Shown here one piece after another: positions 1 to 8,629 of a DNA stretch of 64,000 nucleotides (position 1 is the stretch's first letter; every line of letters starts with the position of its first letter). The notes beneath the pieces were generated by a model. The model ran no database searches, had not been told where the DNA came from, and saw only the letters and a list, made by a program, of their open reading frames with translations. A program made the position numbers and the translations under genes. The stretch lies in NCBI GenBank assembly GCA_051747385.1, contig JBNJGB010000032.1, forward strand, positions 1-64,000. The letters run 5' to 3'. This stretch comes from JBNJGB01 sp051747385. GTDB lineage: Bacteria > Myxococcota_A > UBA9042 > PHBI01 > JACKFB01.

Positions 1-103
1 CCCTTTCCAGATCCACGCTCCCGCCCAACCACTCCTCCAGGAGGCGTGGGATCTCTCGGGCAGCAGTGGCTTCGACTCCGGCCATGTTTCCTTTATAGGC
101 CAT
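1..103 (-). CDS. Partial gene, 5' end only, unknown protein
   Basis: An open frame leaves the window on the minus strand and begins MAYKGNMAGVEATAAREIPR. Two in-frame ATGs, at 103 and 85, are candidate starts. They lie in a 12-bp direct repeat (80-91 and 98-109) spaced exactly 18 bp apart. The ATG at 103 has only a weak purine-rich stretch upstream. Only 34 codons are visible, so no family can be assigned. The gene would be divergent from the nuclease fragment that follows. The TAGGAAAC/GTTTCC words at 86-150 are more AT-rich than their surroundings and probably form the promoter or operator of this gene. Confidence 0.4.
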   Translation of the reverse strand, partial: MAYKGNMAGVEATAAREIPRLLEEWLGGSVDLER

Positions 104-199
104 GTTTCCCGCCTAGGAAAGACACCCAATTTAGGAAACACATCCTGGCTGACGGCGTCAGGGGGCGCAGTGCCTCAGGAGGGTGGTACGCTCCCCGCC

Positions 200-505
200 G
201 TGCCGAACCTCTTCATCAAGACGAGCCACGACCTCGCCGAGGAAGGCAGGCTGACCAACGCACTGATGGCTGTCCTCCAACTCTCGGACCGCCAGGTACT
301 GTTGGAGTTCCTTCGCATGGCCACCGGCGACGAGGTCCCGCTCGATGAAGACGAAGACGTGGGCTTCGACCTCCAGGTTCCGTTCGACACCAGCCGCCCG
401 GACGCCCGCATCAGGACCGCCCACCTCGACGTGGTGATCGAGTCCAAGGTCGGCCCGCTCCTGGATCATGGACAGCTCCGACGACACTGGGTGCACTTGG
501 CCCGC
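200..505 (+). pseudogene. Truncated PD-(D/E)XK nuclease-like gene
   Basis: About 100 codons resemble the N-terminus of a PD-(D/E)XK nuclease-superfamily protein. An Asp in PDARI is followed by an ExK motif in DVVIESKVG and a Gln in DHGQL, the usual order of core residues. Start is GTG at 200, or GTG at 170, with AGGAGGG at 177-183. After about 505 the reading frame continues to 733, but the translation becomes Gly/Arg-rich and unlike a nuclease core. The product would also be much shorter than a normal nuclease of this type. The fragment stops just before a 21-bp repeat (521-541), which suggests a deletion or insertion junction. What remains probably has no activity. Confidence 0.5.
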
Positions 506-520
506 CAAGGTCACAAGCGA

Positions 521-541
521 GGGTCGGGGGTCGGGTCGCGA
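521..541. repeat. 21-bp repeat, copy 1
   Basis: A 21-bp G-rich sequence is identical here and at 1979-1999. Both copies directly follow a coding end: the broken nuclease fragment here, and the stop codon of the MYXO-CTERM-like gene at the other site. The stretch 506-767 otherwise holds no convincing gene. Confidence 0.6.
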
Positions 542-767
542 CTTGTTGACTTGCACCTCGACGGCGTGCCTCGGCGGTCGGCGCAGCGCACGTCAACCGG
601 GTCCAGTCATGCGGGGTGGATCGAGAAGTTGGGATCATTCCACCCCGGCTTTCTCGGCGTCGTGGGAGCCGTCCCCGATTTCCGTGAACGGCGCTCCGGG
701 AGTGGCGCCCGCGCCCTCGCAGCCCTATGCTGAGCGCCGCCGGGTACGACGCCGAAGGGAGGTGCTC

Positions 768-1973
768 ATGGGACCCCGATCGCTGGCCATCGCCGCCATG
801 CTCGCGCTGATTGCGGTGCACGACGTCCCCGCAGCGCTCGCGTGCTCGCCTCCCGCGCCCTGCGTGTCCCGAGGGGCGGTGGAGCCGGGCGACGGCTCCA
901 TCGGTCTCCCCACCAACTTCGAGATCCGCCTCTCGTATCACGTCATGGACATCGCCGTGGAGGACGGCGTGTTCGACCTGGGTCTCCGGGTGGAAGGCGG
1001 CGATCCCGTCGACGTGGAGGTCGAGTCGCGGACCACGTACGAGTACTTCGGCAGCGGACGTCACTTCGTCGTTCGCGCGACGGAGCCGCTGGAGCCCCAG
1101 ACCACCTACGAGCTCACCGATCACCTGCCCGAGGACTCGTGCTTCACGGGCCCCGTCGCGGCCACCGAGGAGCCGCAGGTCGTCGCGACGTTCACCACAG
1201 GGGACGGACCCGACGCGGAGCCACCCCAGTTCGAGGGGGTGCAGAGCGTCGAGGCGACGGTCTTCGAGTGCTTCGGCGGCATGTGCTGCGCGGGGGACGC
1301 CCTCCTCTTGCAGTTGGAGTGGTCCGAAGCGCTCGATGCCTCGGCGTTGCCCCTGCGCTACCGGGTCTACGACGCCGACACGATGACGCCGCTCCACACC
1401 ACCTCCCTCGGAGCGACCGGCGCGACGGCGGCGGCCTGCGGCTCCCCGGGAGCCCACGGCAACAGCTTCCGCGTGGAGGGCCAGGGCGAGCATACATTCC
1501 TCGTGCGGGCGGTGGACCTGGCCGGGAACGAGGACGACAACGAGGTGACCGTCTCCTACGACGTCGACTGCGAGGAGGCCCTGTCGCCGGACCCCGAGCC
1601 CGAACCGGGGCCGGAGGCCCAGCCCGAACCGGGTCCGGAGCCCCAGCCCGAATCGGGTCCGGAGCCCCAGGCCGAACCGTCGCCCGAGGGCCAGCCGGAG
1701 CATGCACCCGAGCCCGGACCGGAACCCCAGCCGGAGCCCTCGCCCGAGCCTGCCCCGGACGCCTCCGACGTTGGAACCCCCGAGCTGCAGCCCGACGCGG
1801 GCCTCCAACCCGACGGGGCGGCCCCTCCGGACGGCGGGGGCCCGAACCAGGACGCCTCGGGAGAGGGGAACGACGACGACGACGGCGGGTGTAGCGGCGG
1901 CCCGGCACCGCTCGGGACCTCGCTCCTGGCCCTGGCGCTCCTCGTCGCCCTCCGGCAGCGGCGGGTCGCATAG
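768..1973 (+). CDS. Secreted surface protein with Ig-like domains and MYXO-CTERM-like tail
   Basis: A 401-residue exported protein. ATG 768 has an AAGGGAGG Shine-Dalgarno at 756-762. A signal peptide ends near ...AALACSPP. Two beta-rich regions follow (residues about 30-145 and 150-265), with text such as PTNFEIRLSYHV and TTYELTDHLPED typical of bacterial Ig-like (Big_5/SbsA-like) modules, and with scattered Cys pairs. Residues about 275-335 are a Pro/Glu repeat linker. The C-terminus has a Cys in GGCSGG, a Leu/Ala-rich membrane segment and a final RQRR. This is the layout of MYXO-CTERM sorting tails, so the protein is probably displayed on the cell surface. No enzymatic motif is visible. Confidence 0.75.
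   Translation: MGPRSLAIAAMLALIAVHDVPAALACSPPAPCVSRGAVEPGDGSIGLPTNFEIRLSYHVMDIAVEDGVFDLGLRVEGGDPVDVEVESRTTYEYFGSGRHFVVRATEPLEPQTTYELTDHLPEDSCFTGPVAATEEPQVVATFTTGDGPDAEPPQFEGVQSVEATVFECFGGMCCAGDALLLQLEWSEALDASALPLRYRVYDADTMTPLHTTSLGATGATAAACGSPGAHGNSFRVEGQGEHTFLVRAVDLAGNEDDNEVTVSYDVDCEEALSPDPEPEPGPEAQPEPGPEPQPESGPEPQAEPSPEGQPEHAPEPGPEPQPEPSPEPAPDASDVGTPELQPDAGLQPDGAAPPDGGGPNQDASGEGNDDDDGGCSGGPAPLGTSLLALALLVALRQRRVA
1594..1770 (+). repeat. Imperfect Pro/Glu-coding tandem repeat
   Basis: About 180 bp inside the preceding gene repeats units coding for variants of PEPGPEPQ. The units are in frame and would form an extended acidic spacer between the Ig-like part and the membrane tail. Length variation between strains would be expected. 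Confidence 0.75.
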
Positions 1974-1978
1974 TCCGC

Positions 1979-1999
1979 GGGTCGGGGGTCGGGTCGCGA
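1979..1999. repeat. 21-bp repeat, copy 2
   Basis: Identical to 521-541. It begins 6 bp after the stop of the gene ending at 1973. The rest of the 278-bp gap up to 2251 shows no gene and no clear hairpin. Confidence 0.6.
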
Positions 2000-2251
2000 T
2001 GTTCCTGACGCCGACGTCGCTTTTCCGTTGACGGCGTGAGGGCGGTGACGGGCTCGCAATCCGGGATGGCGATCAGACGTCGCCGAGACGGCCCCTGGCC
2101 GGCCGCAGGACGCCGTGATCAGGGTCGGGAGACCACTCGAGGTGGATCACGGGAAGAACATGCGTTCAGTGCGCGTTGAGAGGGGGGCGGATAGGGCCTG
2201 AAGGGTCCGTGGTACAAGGGAAATGTCACGATCCAGCGGTGGGAGGGGACG

Positions 2252-4147
2252 ATGCGGGAAGCCGAGCGAGCGCTGATCGCCTCGTGGGCCCGCGAGGGGC
2301 CGCGGGACCTGCCGTATCCGGCTCTGGAGCTGCTGGACCGGCGGCTCGTGGAGCTGGGACGAGGGGTCGGCGGACTGCGGCTGCGGATGGGCGAGGCGCT
2401 GGAGGCGTTCTCGCAGTGTGGAGGGCCACACGAGATGGGCTTCTCGTCGCTCGGAGCCTACGCGAGGGAGCGGTGTGCTCGGACGGAGCGCTGGGCGGCT
2501 GATTCCAGGGCGCTGGCCAGGAAGGTGGCGGACCTCCCGGCGCTGCGGCAGGCGGTGCTGTCGGGCCGGCTGAGCTGGAGCAAGGCGGAGCTTCTGGCGC
2601 GCGTGGCCACGCCCGACGACGAGGAGGCGTGGGTCGAGGAGGCCGAGGGGGCGACGGTCCGGGCGCTGAAGGACCGGATCAGGTCGGGGCTCGCGCCGGA
2701 GCACGACGACACGGAGGATGTGCCGCGGCGGCGGACGCTCCAGGTGACGGTCGACCGCGAGGACGCCTGGGCGTTCGAGGCGACGAAGATGCTCGTGTCG
2801 GCCGTGACCGGCGCGCGGCCCGGCGGGGCGCCGGCGGACGAGGTGATCGAGGCCATGCTGGCCGAGGGGATGACCGAGCTGCTGGCGGCGCGACCGGACA
2901 TGGAGTTCCCCGAGGGGCTCGAATCCGAGGAGGCCCGGCTGGCCGCGGAGTGGCGGGCGCAGGTCGACGAGTGGCGCCGGTCGGCCGAGGTGGCCTGCGA
3001 GGAGCGGTTCGCCGACGCGCCGGAGCCCGTGCCGGACGATTTCCCCGAGGTGCAGGACGGACCGCTTCCGGAGGGGGCGCGGGCGCTGGACCGGCACATC
3101 CGGCGGCTCGCCGGGGAGGTCGGGGCGCGGGACCTGGAGATGGGCGACGCGGCGCGCTGCTTCTTCGCGTCGGGTCGGTGGCGCGCTCTCGGCTACGCAA
3201 GCGAGTGGCAGTACGTGCGGGAGCGGGTGGGCGTGTCGTGCTCGTCGGTGGAGGGTCGGATGACGCTGTCCCGGCGGGTGCAGGGGCTCCCCGAAGTGGG
3301 GGAGGCGCTGCGGTCGGGACGGATCGGCTACGAGGCGGCGCGACTCGTGGCGCGCGTGGCGGGGACGGAGACGGTGGCGGCGTGGCTCGACCGGGCCGAG
3401 ATGCGGACCTTCAAGCACCTCCGGGAGGAGGTCGAGGCCGTGGAGACCCTGGCGCGGATGACCGACGACCGGGGACCGCTGGAGCCGCCGGACGACGAGA
3501 CCATGGAGCTGCTGGCGGACCTGCAGCGCGGTGTCATGCGGATGGCGCTCGGGGAGGACCCGGTGGAGGCCGGTCCGGAGATATCCGGGGGTGCCGGAGA
3601 CGAGGACGAGGCCGGTCCGGAGATATCCGGGGGTGCCGGAGACGAGGACGAGGCCGGTCCGGAGATGTCCGGGGGTTCCGGGGACGACGACGGACCGCCG
3701 CTTCGGCCCGGGGCGGGCCGGGTGAGGCTCCGGCTCCGACTGCGGGAGGACCTGGCGGAGTTCTGGAAGGTGCTCCGGAGGCTGCACGCGCGGAGCGGCC
3801 TGCCGGGGCCGTTCGTGGCCTTCCTCTGCGGGGCGGTGTGGAGGTCCTGGCGCGGGGCCTGTGAGGCCGGGCAGGCCTATCGGGAGCCCCTGTTGAGGGA
3901 TCGGTACCGGTGCTCGAGCCCCGTGTGCGAGCGCCGCGACATGACGCCTCATCACATCGTGTTCCGGAGCCACGGCGGGGGCGACGAGGACGAGAACATC
4001 GCCGGGCTCTGCTCGGCCTGTCACCTCGACGGCGTGCACGGCGGCGTGCTGCGGGTCCGGGGGCGGGCGCCGAGGCTGACGTGGCGCGTGGGGCGCGAGC
4101 CGGTGCTGGTGGTCCGGGGGCGGGAGGTCGTCCGGCGGGCGGCGTGA
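2252..4147 (+). CDS. HNH endonuclease-domain protein with duplicated DUF222-like region
   Basis: A 631-residue protein. ATG 2252 follows GGGAGGGG at 2241-2248. The N-terminal half holds two related helical modules, residues about 48-150 and 285-395, which share the pattern MGxA...LGYxxxxxYxRER...LPxxxxAxxSGRxxxxxAxLxARVA. These match the DUF222/13E12-type region that precedes HNH domains in actinobacteria and myxobacteria. Residues about 440-482 are a Gly/Asp/Glu repeat. The C-terminus has an HNH nuclease core: paired Cys in CSSPVCERR, MTPHHIVFRSHGGG, then ENIAGLCSACH. This should be a metal-dependent DNA nuclease. Its role is unknown, as such genes are usually orphan and multicopy. The fragment at 200 may mean the locus is turnover-prone. 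Confidence 0.85.
   Translation: MREAERALIASWAREGPRDLPYPALELLDRRLVELGRGVGGLRLRMGEALEAFSQCGGPHEMGFSSLGAYARERCARTERWAADSRALARKVADLPALRQAVLSGRLSWSKAELLARVATPDDEEAWVEEAEGATVRALKDRIRSGLAPEHDDTEDVPRRRTLQVTVDREDAWAFEATKMLVSAVTGARPGGAPADEVIEAMLAEGMTELLAARPDMEFPEGLESEEARLAAEWRAQVDEWRRSAEVACEERFADAPEPVPDDFPEVQDGPLPEGARALDRHIRRLAGEVGARDLEMGDAARCFFASGRWRALGYASEWQYVRERVGVSCSSVEGRMTLSRRVQGLPEVGEALRSGRIGYEAARLVARVAGTETVAAWLDRAEMRTFKHLREEVEAVETLARMTDDRGPLEPPDDETMELLADLQRGVMRMALGEDPVEAGPEISGGAGDEDEAGPEISGGAGDEDEAGPEMSGGSGDDDGPPLRPGAGRVRLRLRLREDLAEFWKVLRRLHARSGLPGPFVAFLCGAVWRSWRGACEAGQAYREPLLRDRYRCSSPVCERRDMTPHHIVFRSHGGGDEDENIAGLCSACHLDGVHGGVLRVRGRAPRLTWRVGREPVLVVRGREVVRRAA
3566..3691 (+). repeat. 42-bp tandem repeat, three copies, in the HNH gene
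   Basis: A 42-bp unit begins at 3566, 3608 and 3650. The first two copies are nearly identical and the third has diverged. It adds 14-residue units of the type GPEISGGAGDEDEA between the helical region and the HNH domain. Because it is a multiple of three, copy-number change would alter only linker length. Confidence 0.85.
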
Positions 4148-4153
4148 GCGGGC

Positions 4154-7100
4154 TCAACGGTCGTCCGGCGCGGGCACGTCGAGGGTGCCCAGGGCGAGGC
4201 GGAGCGACAGGTGGGCGATCTCGACCTGGCGGCGGGCGCGGCGGAGGCCCGCCTCGGCCTCCAGGAGGGCGGCCTCGGCGTCGAGCACGTCGTTGACGAC
4301 GCCCTTGCCCGCCGAGTAGCGAAGCTTCTCCACCCGCACCGCTTCCCGGCCCTGGCGCACGGCGGTCTCGTTGGCCTCCACCTGGGCCTTCGCGCTGGCC
4401 AGGTCGGCGCGGGCCGTCTCCACCTGGCGTCGGGCGGCCAGGCGCTGTGCCCGTGACGCCGCCCGGGCCTGTCTCGCCGCGGCGCGCGCCTGCTCCAGGT
4501 CGCCGCGTCGCCTGCCGCCCTCCCACAGGGGCAGGGTGAGGCTCAGGCCGACGACGGTGTCGTCCTCCCACGCGGCGTCGTCGCCGCCGGGGAACATGGG
4601 CTGCGGATCGGGCCCGAACAGGAGGTCGTAGGAGGCCTGGACGCGCACCTCGGGGTACCAGGCGCGCTTCGCCGCCTCCACGCGGTCCTCGGCGGCGCGC
4701 TGGCGGAGGCGCCGGGCCGCCACGTCCGGGCGGTCCTCCGGAGCGCCGCGGGGCGCGTCGAGGTTGTCGGCGTCGCGCGTGTCCCGCCAGGCCGGCGTCG
4801 GTGGGGCCTCGCCCTCCCAGCCCACGGTCGCGGCCAGGGCGGCGCGCAGGGTGCGGCGCTCGGCCCGAAGCTCGGACAGGCGGCTCTCGACGCGGGCGAC
4901 GCGCACCTCGACCTTGAGGGCGTCGACGCGGGCCGCGCGGCCGGCCTCCATCAGGTCCGCCGTGGCCTCGCGGACGGCCTGGAGGCTCTCGCGGGTCGCC
5001 TCCGCCGCGCCGATCAGGTCCTCGACGGCGAGGGCGGACAGGAACAGGCGGGCCACCTCGAAGGCGACCTCCTGCTCCCGCCGGGCGAGCAGGGACTCCC
5101 CCGCGGACACCTCCTCCAGGGCCGCGCGCACCCGGGCGTCCACCCCACCGAAGTCGAGGAGGAGGTAGCTCGCCGACACGCCCGTGCGGCCCAGCCAGTG
5201 GTCGGTGCGCTGGACGGGACCAGCGGCGCCGGGCACGAGTCCGTGGGGCTCCTCGCTCCAGGTCCCGGCCGCGTCCAGGTCGAGGCGGGGCCAGCGCGGG
5301 GCCTTGGCCGAGCGGGCGGCGCCCTCCAGGCGGTCCACGTCGGCCCGGGAGGCCTCCAGGTCCGGGCTGTGCTCGAGGGCGTGCTCGACGGCCTGCTCCA
5401 AGGTCAGCGTTTCGGGGGGCGGGGTCTCGGCGCGGGCGGTCGTGGCCCAGCCGAGGAGGCCCGCGCCCGCCACGAGCAGCACCGCGGCGGGTCCGGCGGC
5501 GCGTCCGAGGCGGGTCCGGGCCGCGCGGAGCCAGCCACCCACGCGCTCGGCCGCGGACTCGAACACGGCGTAGAGGAGCGGCGTCGCCACGAGGGTCACG
5601 ACCGTGCCGACCAGGAGGCCGGCGGCGGCGGCGATGCCCAGGGGGCTCATGCGCTCCAGGCCCACCGCCTGCTCGAAGATGAGGGGCGAGAAGCCCACGA
5701 TGGTCGACGCGGCGGTCATCAGGATGGGGCGGATGCGGAGGCGCACGGATCGGACGATGGCCTCCTCCTGGTCCAGGCCCCGCTTTCGGGCCTCCAGGAT
5801 GAAGTCGAGCATCAGGATGGCGTTGTTGACGATGGTCCCGCCCAGGAGGATGAGGCCCATGAAGGCGGGCTTGCAGAACGGCTTGTCGAAGGCCAGCAGG
5901 CCCCACATGGCGCCGGCCACGGCCAGCGGGATGGCGGCCATGATGGTCACGGGGTGCCGGAAGGAGCGGAACAGGGCCAGCAGCAGCGCGTAGAGCAGCA
6001 CCAGGCCGATGACCAGGGCGCGGCGCATCTCGGCCTGGCCCTCGGCCATGTCCTGCGCGGTGCCCGACACGGTGACGTCGTAGCCCGCCGGGACGTCGAG
6101 GTCCTCGAGCCGCTCGGTCGCCCGGGCGCTGACCTGGGCGATGGTCAGGCCCGTGTTGCCGCCGGTGACGTCGATGCTCGGGCGCAGGACCTCGCGGGTG
6201 ACGAAGGGCTGCGCGGTCCTGGAGCGGACCTCCCCGAGGGCGCGGAGCGGCACCCGGCCGAGGCGGGTCGGGACCGGCACCTCGGCCAGGGAGGAGGGCT
6301 CGTCGGTCTGGTCGGCGCGATAGCGGACCCGGATCGGGATGTCGAGGTAGCCCTCCAGGCGCAGGCGCGACGCGGGGACGCCCTGGACGGCCGCCCGGAG
6401 CACGTTGGCCACCGCCGCCGGGGAGGTGCCGTACATCTGCGCGAGGCGGGGCGACACCTCGACCCAGGTCTCGACCTTGTCGCGGTACCAGCTCCGGCGC
6501 AGGTCCACGAGGCCCGGTGTGCCGCGCAGGTGCTCCAGGATCCGGTCCGCGAGGTCGTCGAGCACCTCGGGGTCGGGGCCGGTCACGATGACGTCCAGGG
6601 GGGCCTTGGTGGTGGACACGGGCGTGGCGCCGTACTCGGTGACGCGGTACGTGCGGATGCCCTCGACGGAGGCGAGCCGCTCGCGCCAGCGCTCCTCGAT
6701 CTCCCAGATGGTGTCGTCGCGCTGCGTCCGGTCCACGAGGCGCACGGTGATCCGCGCCGACTGCGCCGTGGCGCCGCCCCCGCCGAAGCTGACCGCGCCG
6801 GGCTCCGAGCCGACCACCGACGAGATGGTCAGGACGCCCGGGGTCTCCGAGAGGATGGCCTCGACGCGGGTGAGGGTGGCCTCGACCTCCTCCGGGGAGG
6901 CCGACGAGTCGGCGTCGAGGTCCACGATGGCCACGCCCGTGTCCATGGGCGGCATCTCCTCGCCGCCCAGGAGCGGCCGGACCTGCTTGCCGGTGAACAC
7001 GAGGAAGCCGAGGAGCAGCAGCAGGGCGACGACGCGGTGGCGCAGGGCCAGGCGGACCATGCCGACGTAGCGATCGCCCAGCCACTCGATGACCTTGCCG

Positions 7101-8629
7101 AGGGGGGCCACGAGGCGGGACAGGAGGCCCTCGCGCCGCGGCGGGTGGGCGAGGAGGCGCGCGCTCAGGGCCGGCACCACCGTCAGGGAGACGAGCAGCG
7201 AGGCCACCAGCGTGGAGACGATCATCAGGTTCAGGGGCGTCATGATGCGGCCCGTGAACCCGCGGGTGAACATCACCGGGACCAGCACGACGACCGTGGT
7301 CAGCATCCCCGCGGTGATGGGCAGCGAGACCTCGCGGGTGCCCTCCAGGGCCGCGCTGCGCGCGTCCCGATCCCGGTCCGTGCGATGGCGGTAGATGTTC
7401 TCCAGGACCACGACCGACGCGTCGACGACCATGCCCACGGCGATGATGAGGCCCGAGAGGGTCACCATGTTCAGGGTGTAGGGGCTGAACCAGAGCACGG
7501 TCAGCGCGGCCAGGAACGACAGGGGGATGGACAGCCCCACGACGGCCGCGGCGCGCAGGTTCCCGAGGAACAGGAAGATGACCAGGACCGTCAGGGCCAC
7601 CGCCTGCCACAGGGAGGCGCGCATGCCGCTCACGTTCAGGTCGATGACGGGCTGCTGGTCCTCGGTGACCTCGAAGCGCAGATCGGGGTGGGCGGCCCGG
7701 AGGTCCTCCAGGGCGGCCTTGACGTTCCGGATGGCCGAGACGGTCTCGCCGTGGTCGGGCCGCATGACGTTCAGGGCGATCGCGGGGCGCCCGTTGCCGT
7801 GGTACGCGCTGCGGGCGTCGGCCTCGCCCAGGCGCACCTCCGCCACGTCGCCCAGGCGGACCTGGCGGCCGTCGGCGGAGGAGGTGAGGGGCAGGTCGGC
7901 CAGCGCGCGCGGGGAGGCCTGCTCGCCGACGACCTTGACCAGGTACTCCCGGTCCGCGGCGTAGATGATGCCGGCGGGGGAGGTGATGTTCTGGCCGCCG
8001 AGGCGGGCGACCACGTCCGACAGGTCCAGGTCCAGGCCCTCCAGGGCGTCGCGGTCGAGGCGGACCTCCACCTCGGGCCGGTGTCCGCCGAAGACCTCCA
8101 CGTCGCCGACGCCCGGCACCGACAGCAGGCGCTCCTGCAGGTCGTTGTCGGCGAGCAGGCGCACGTCGGACAGGGACTTCAGCGAGTCCTCCCGGGGCGA
8201 CACCGCGAGGGTCATCAGGGGGCGCGTGGCGTCCGTGACCCGGTAGATCTGCGGCTGTCGGGCGCCCTCCGGGAGGCTCCCGGTGACCCGGGCCACGGCG
8301 TTCTGGACGTCCACGACCGCCTGGCCCACGGACTTCTCGTAGACGAACTCGGCCCGGATGCTGGAGACCTCGTCCCGGGACGTGCTGACGATGCGCTCCA
8401 GGCCGGAGACCGTGTTGATCTCCTTCTCCAGGACCTCCGTCACCTGGTCCGACATGTCCGGCGCGGAGGCCCCGGGCTGGACCGTGACGACGACCACCTG
8501 GGGCGGGACCACCTCCGGGAAGAGGTCCGTGGGGGTCCGCCAGAAGGCGAACGCGCCCAGGCCGACGGCGAGCAGGGTCACGGCCAGGATCACGTGGGGG
8601 CGATCGAGGGCGAACCGGGGGAGGCTCAT
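4154..8629 (-). CDS. RND efflux pump fused to a TolC-like outer-membrane channel
   Basis: A 1491-residue fusion. Residues 1-1040 are a complete RND permease of AcrB-like size. The N-terminal membrane segment is followed by the porter text TDLFPEVVPPQVVVVTVQPG, the TM4 motif GMVVDASVVVLEN has one of the usual two Asp, and TM10-11 contain GGTIVNNAILMLDF. Near residues 1045-1067 is a hydrophobic stretch ending GWATTARA before ET, which looks exactly like a signal peptide with a peptidase site. Residues 1068-1491 match TolC-family outer-membrane factors (LTLEQAVEHALEHSPDL near the start, then two long coiled-coil halves) at normal TolC length. The ATG at 8629 overlaps the stop of the adaptor gene (ATGA), so the two are coupled. 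The pump probably exports drugs or metals, but the substrate cannot be read from sequence. RND-TolC fusions are known in some Bacteroidota. Confidence 0.9.
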   Translation of the reverse strand: MSLPRFALDRPHVILAVTLLAVGLGAFAFWRTPTDLFPEVVPPQVVVVTVQPGASAPDMSDQVTEVLEKEINTVSGLERIVSTSRDEVSSIRAEFVYEKSVGQAVVDVQNAVARVTGSLPEGARQPQIYRVTDATRPLMTLAVSPREDSLKSLSDVRLLADNDLQERLLSVPGVGDVEVFGGHRPEVEVRLDRDALEGLDLDLSDVVARLGGQNITSPAGIIYAADREYLVKVVGEQASPRALADLPLTSSADGRQVRLGDVAEVRLGEADARSAYHGNGRPAIALNVMRPDHGETVSAIRNVKAALEDLRAAHPDLRFEVTEDQQPVIDLNVSGMRASLWQAVALTVLVIFLFLGNLRAAAVVGLSIPLSFLAALTVLWFSPYTLNMVTLSGLIIAVGMVVDASVVVLENIYRHRTDRDRDARSAALEGTREVSLPITAGMLTTVVVLVPVMFTRGFTGRIMTPLNLMIVSTLVASLLVSLTVVPALSARLLAHPPRREGLLSRLVAPLGKVIEWLGDRYVGMVRLALRHRVVALLLLLGFLVFTGKQVRPLLGGEEMPPMDTGVAIVDLDADSSASPEEVEATLTRVEAILSETPGVLTISSVVGSEPGAVSFGGGGATAQSARITVRLVDRTQRDDTIWEIEERWRERLASVEGIRTYRVTEYGATPVSTTKAPLDVIVTGPDPEVLDDLADRILEHLRGTPGLVDLRRSWYRDKVETWVEVSPRLAQMYGTSPAAVANVLRAAVQGVPASRLRLEGYLDIPIRVRYRADQTDEPSSLAEVPVPTRLGRVPLRALGEVRSRTAQPFVTREVLRPSIDVTGGNTGLTIAQVSARATERLEDLDVPAGYDVTVSGTAQDMAEGQAEMRRALVIGLVLLYALLLALFRSFRHPVTIMAAIPLAVAGAMWGLLAFDKPFCKPAFMGLILLGGTIVNNAILMLDFILEARKRGLDQEEAIVRSVRLRIRPILMTAASTIVGFSPLIFEQAVGLERMSPLGIAAAAGLLVGTVVTLVATPLLYAVFESAAERVGGWLRAARTRLGRAAGPAAVLLVAGAGLLGWATTARAETPPPETLTLEQAVEHALEHSPDLEASRADVDRLEGAARSAKAPRWPRLDLDAAGTWSEEPHGLVPGAAGPVQRTDHWLGRTGVSASYLLLDFGGVDARVRAALEEVSAGESLLARREQEVAFEVARLFLSALAVEDLIGAAEATRESLQAVREATADLMEAGRAARVDALKVEVRVARVESRLSELRAERRTLRAALAATVGWEGEAPPTPAWRDTRDADNLDAPRGAPEDRPDVAARRLRQRAAEDRVEAAKRAWYPEVRVQASYDLLFGPDPQPMFPGGDDAAWEDDTVVGLSLTLPLWEGGRRRGDLEQARAAARQARAASRAQRLAARRQVETARADLASAKAQVEANETAVRQGREAVRVEKLRYSAGKGVVNDVLDAEAALLEAEAGLRRARRQVEIAHLSLRLALGTLDVPAPDDR

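Noticed and set aside
46..348. A plus-strand frame at the left edge
   Set aside because: No coding character. The minus-strand start at 103 and the nuclease fragment explain the region better.
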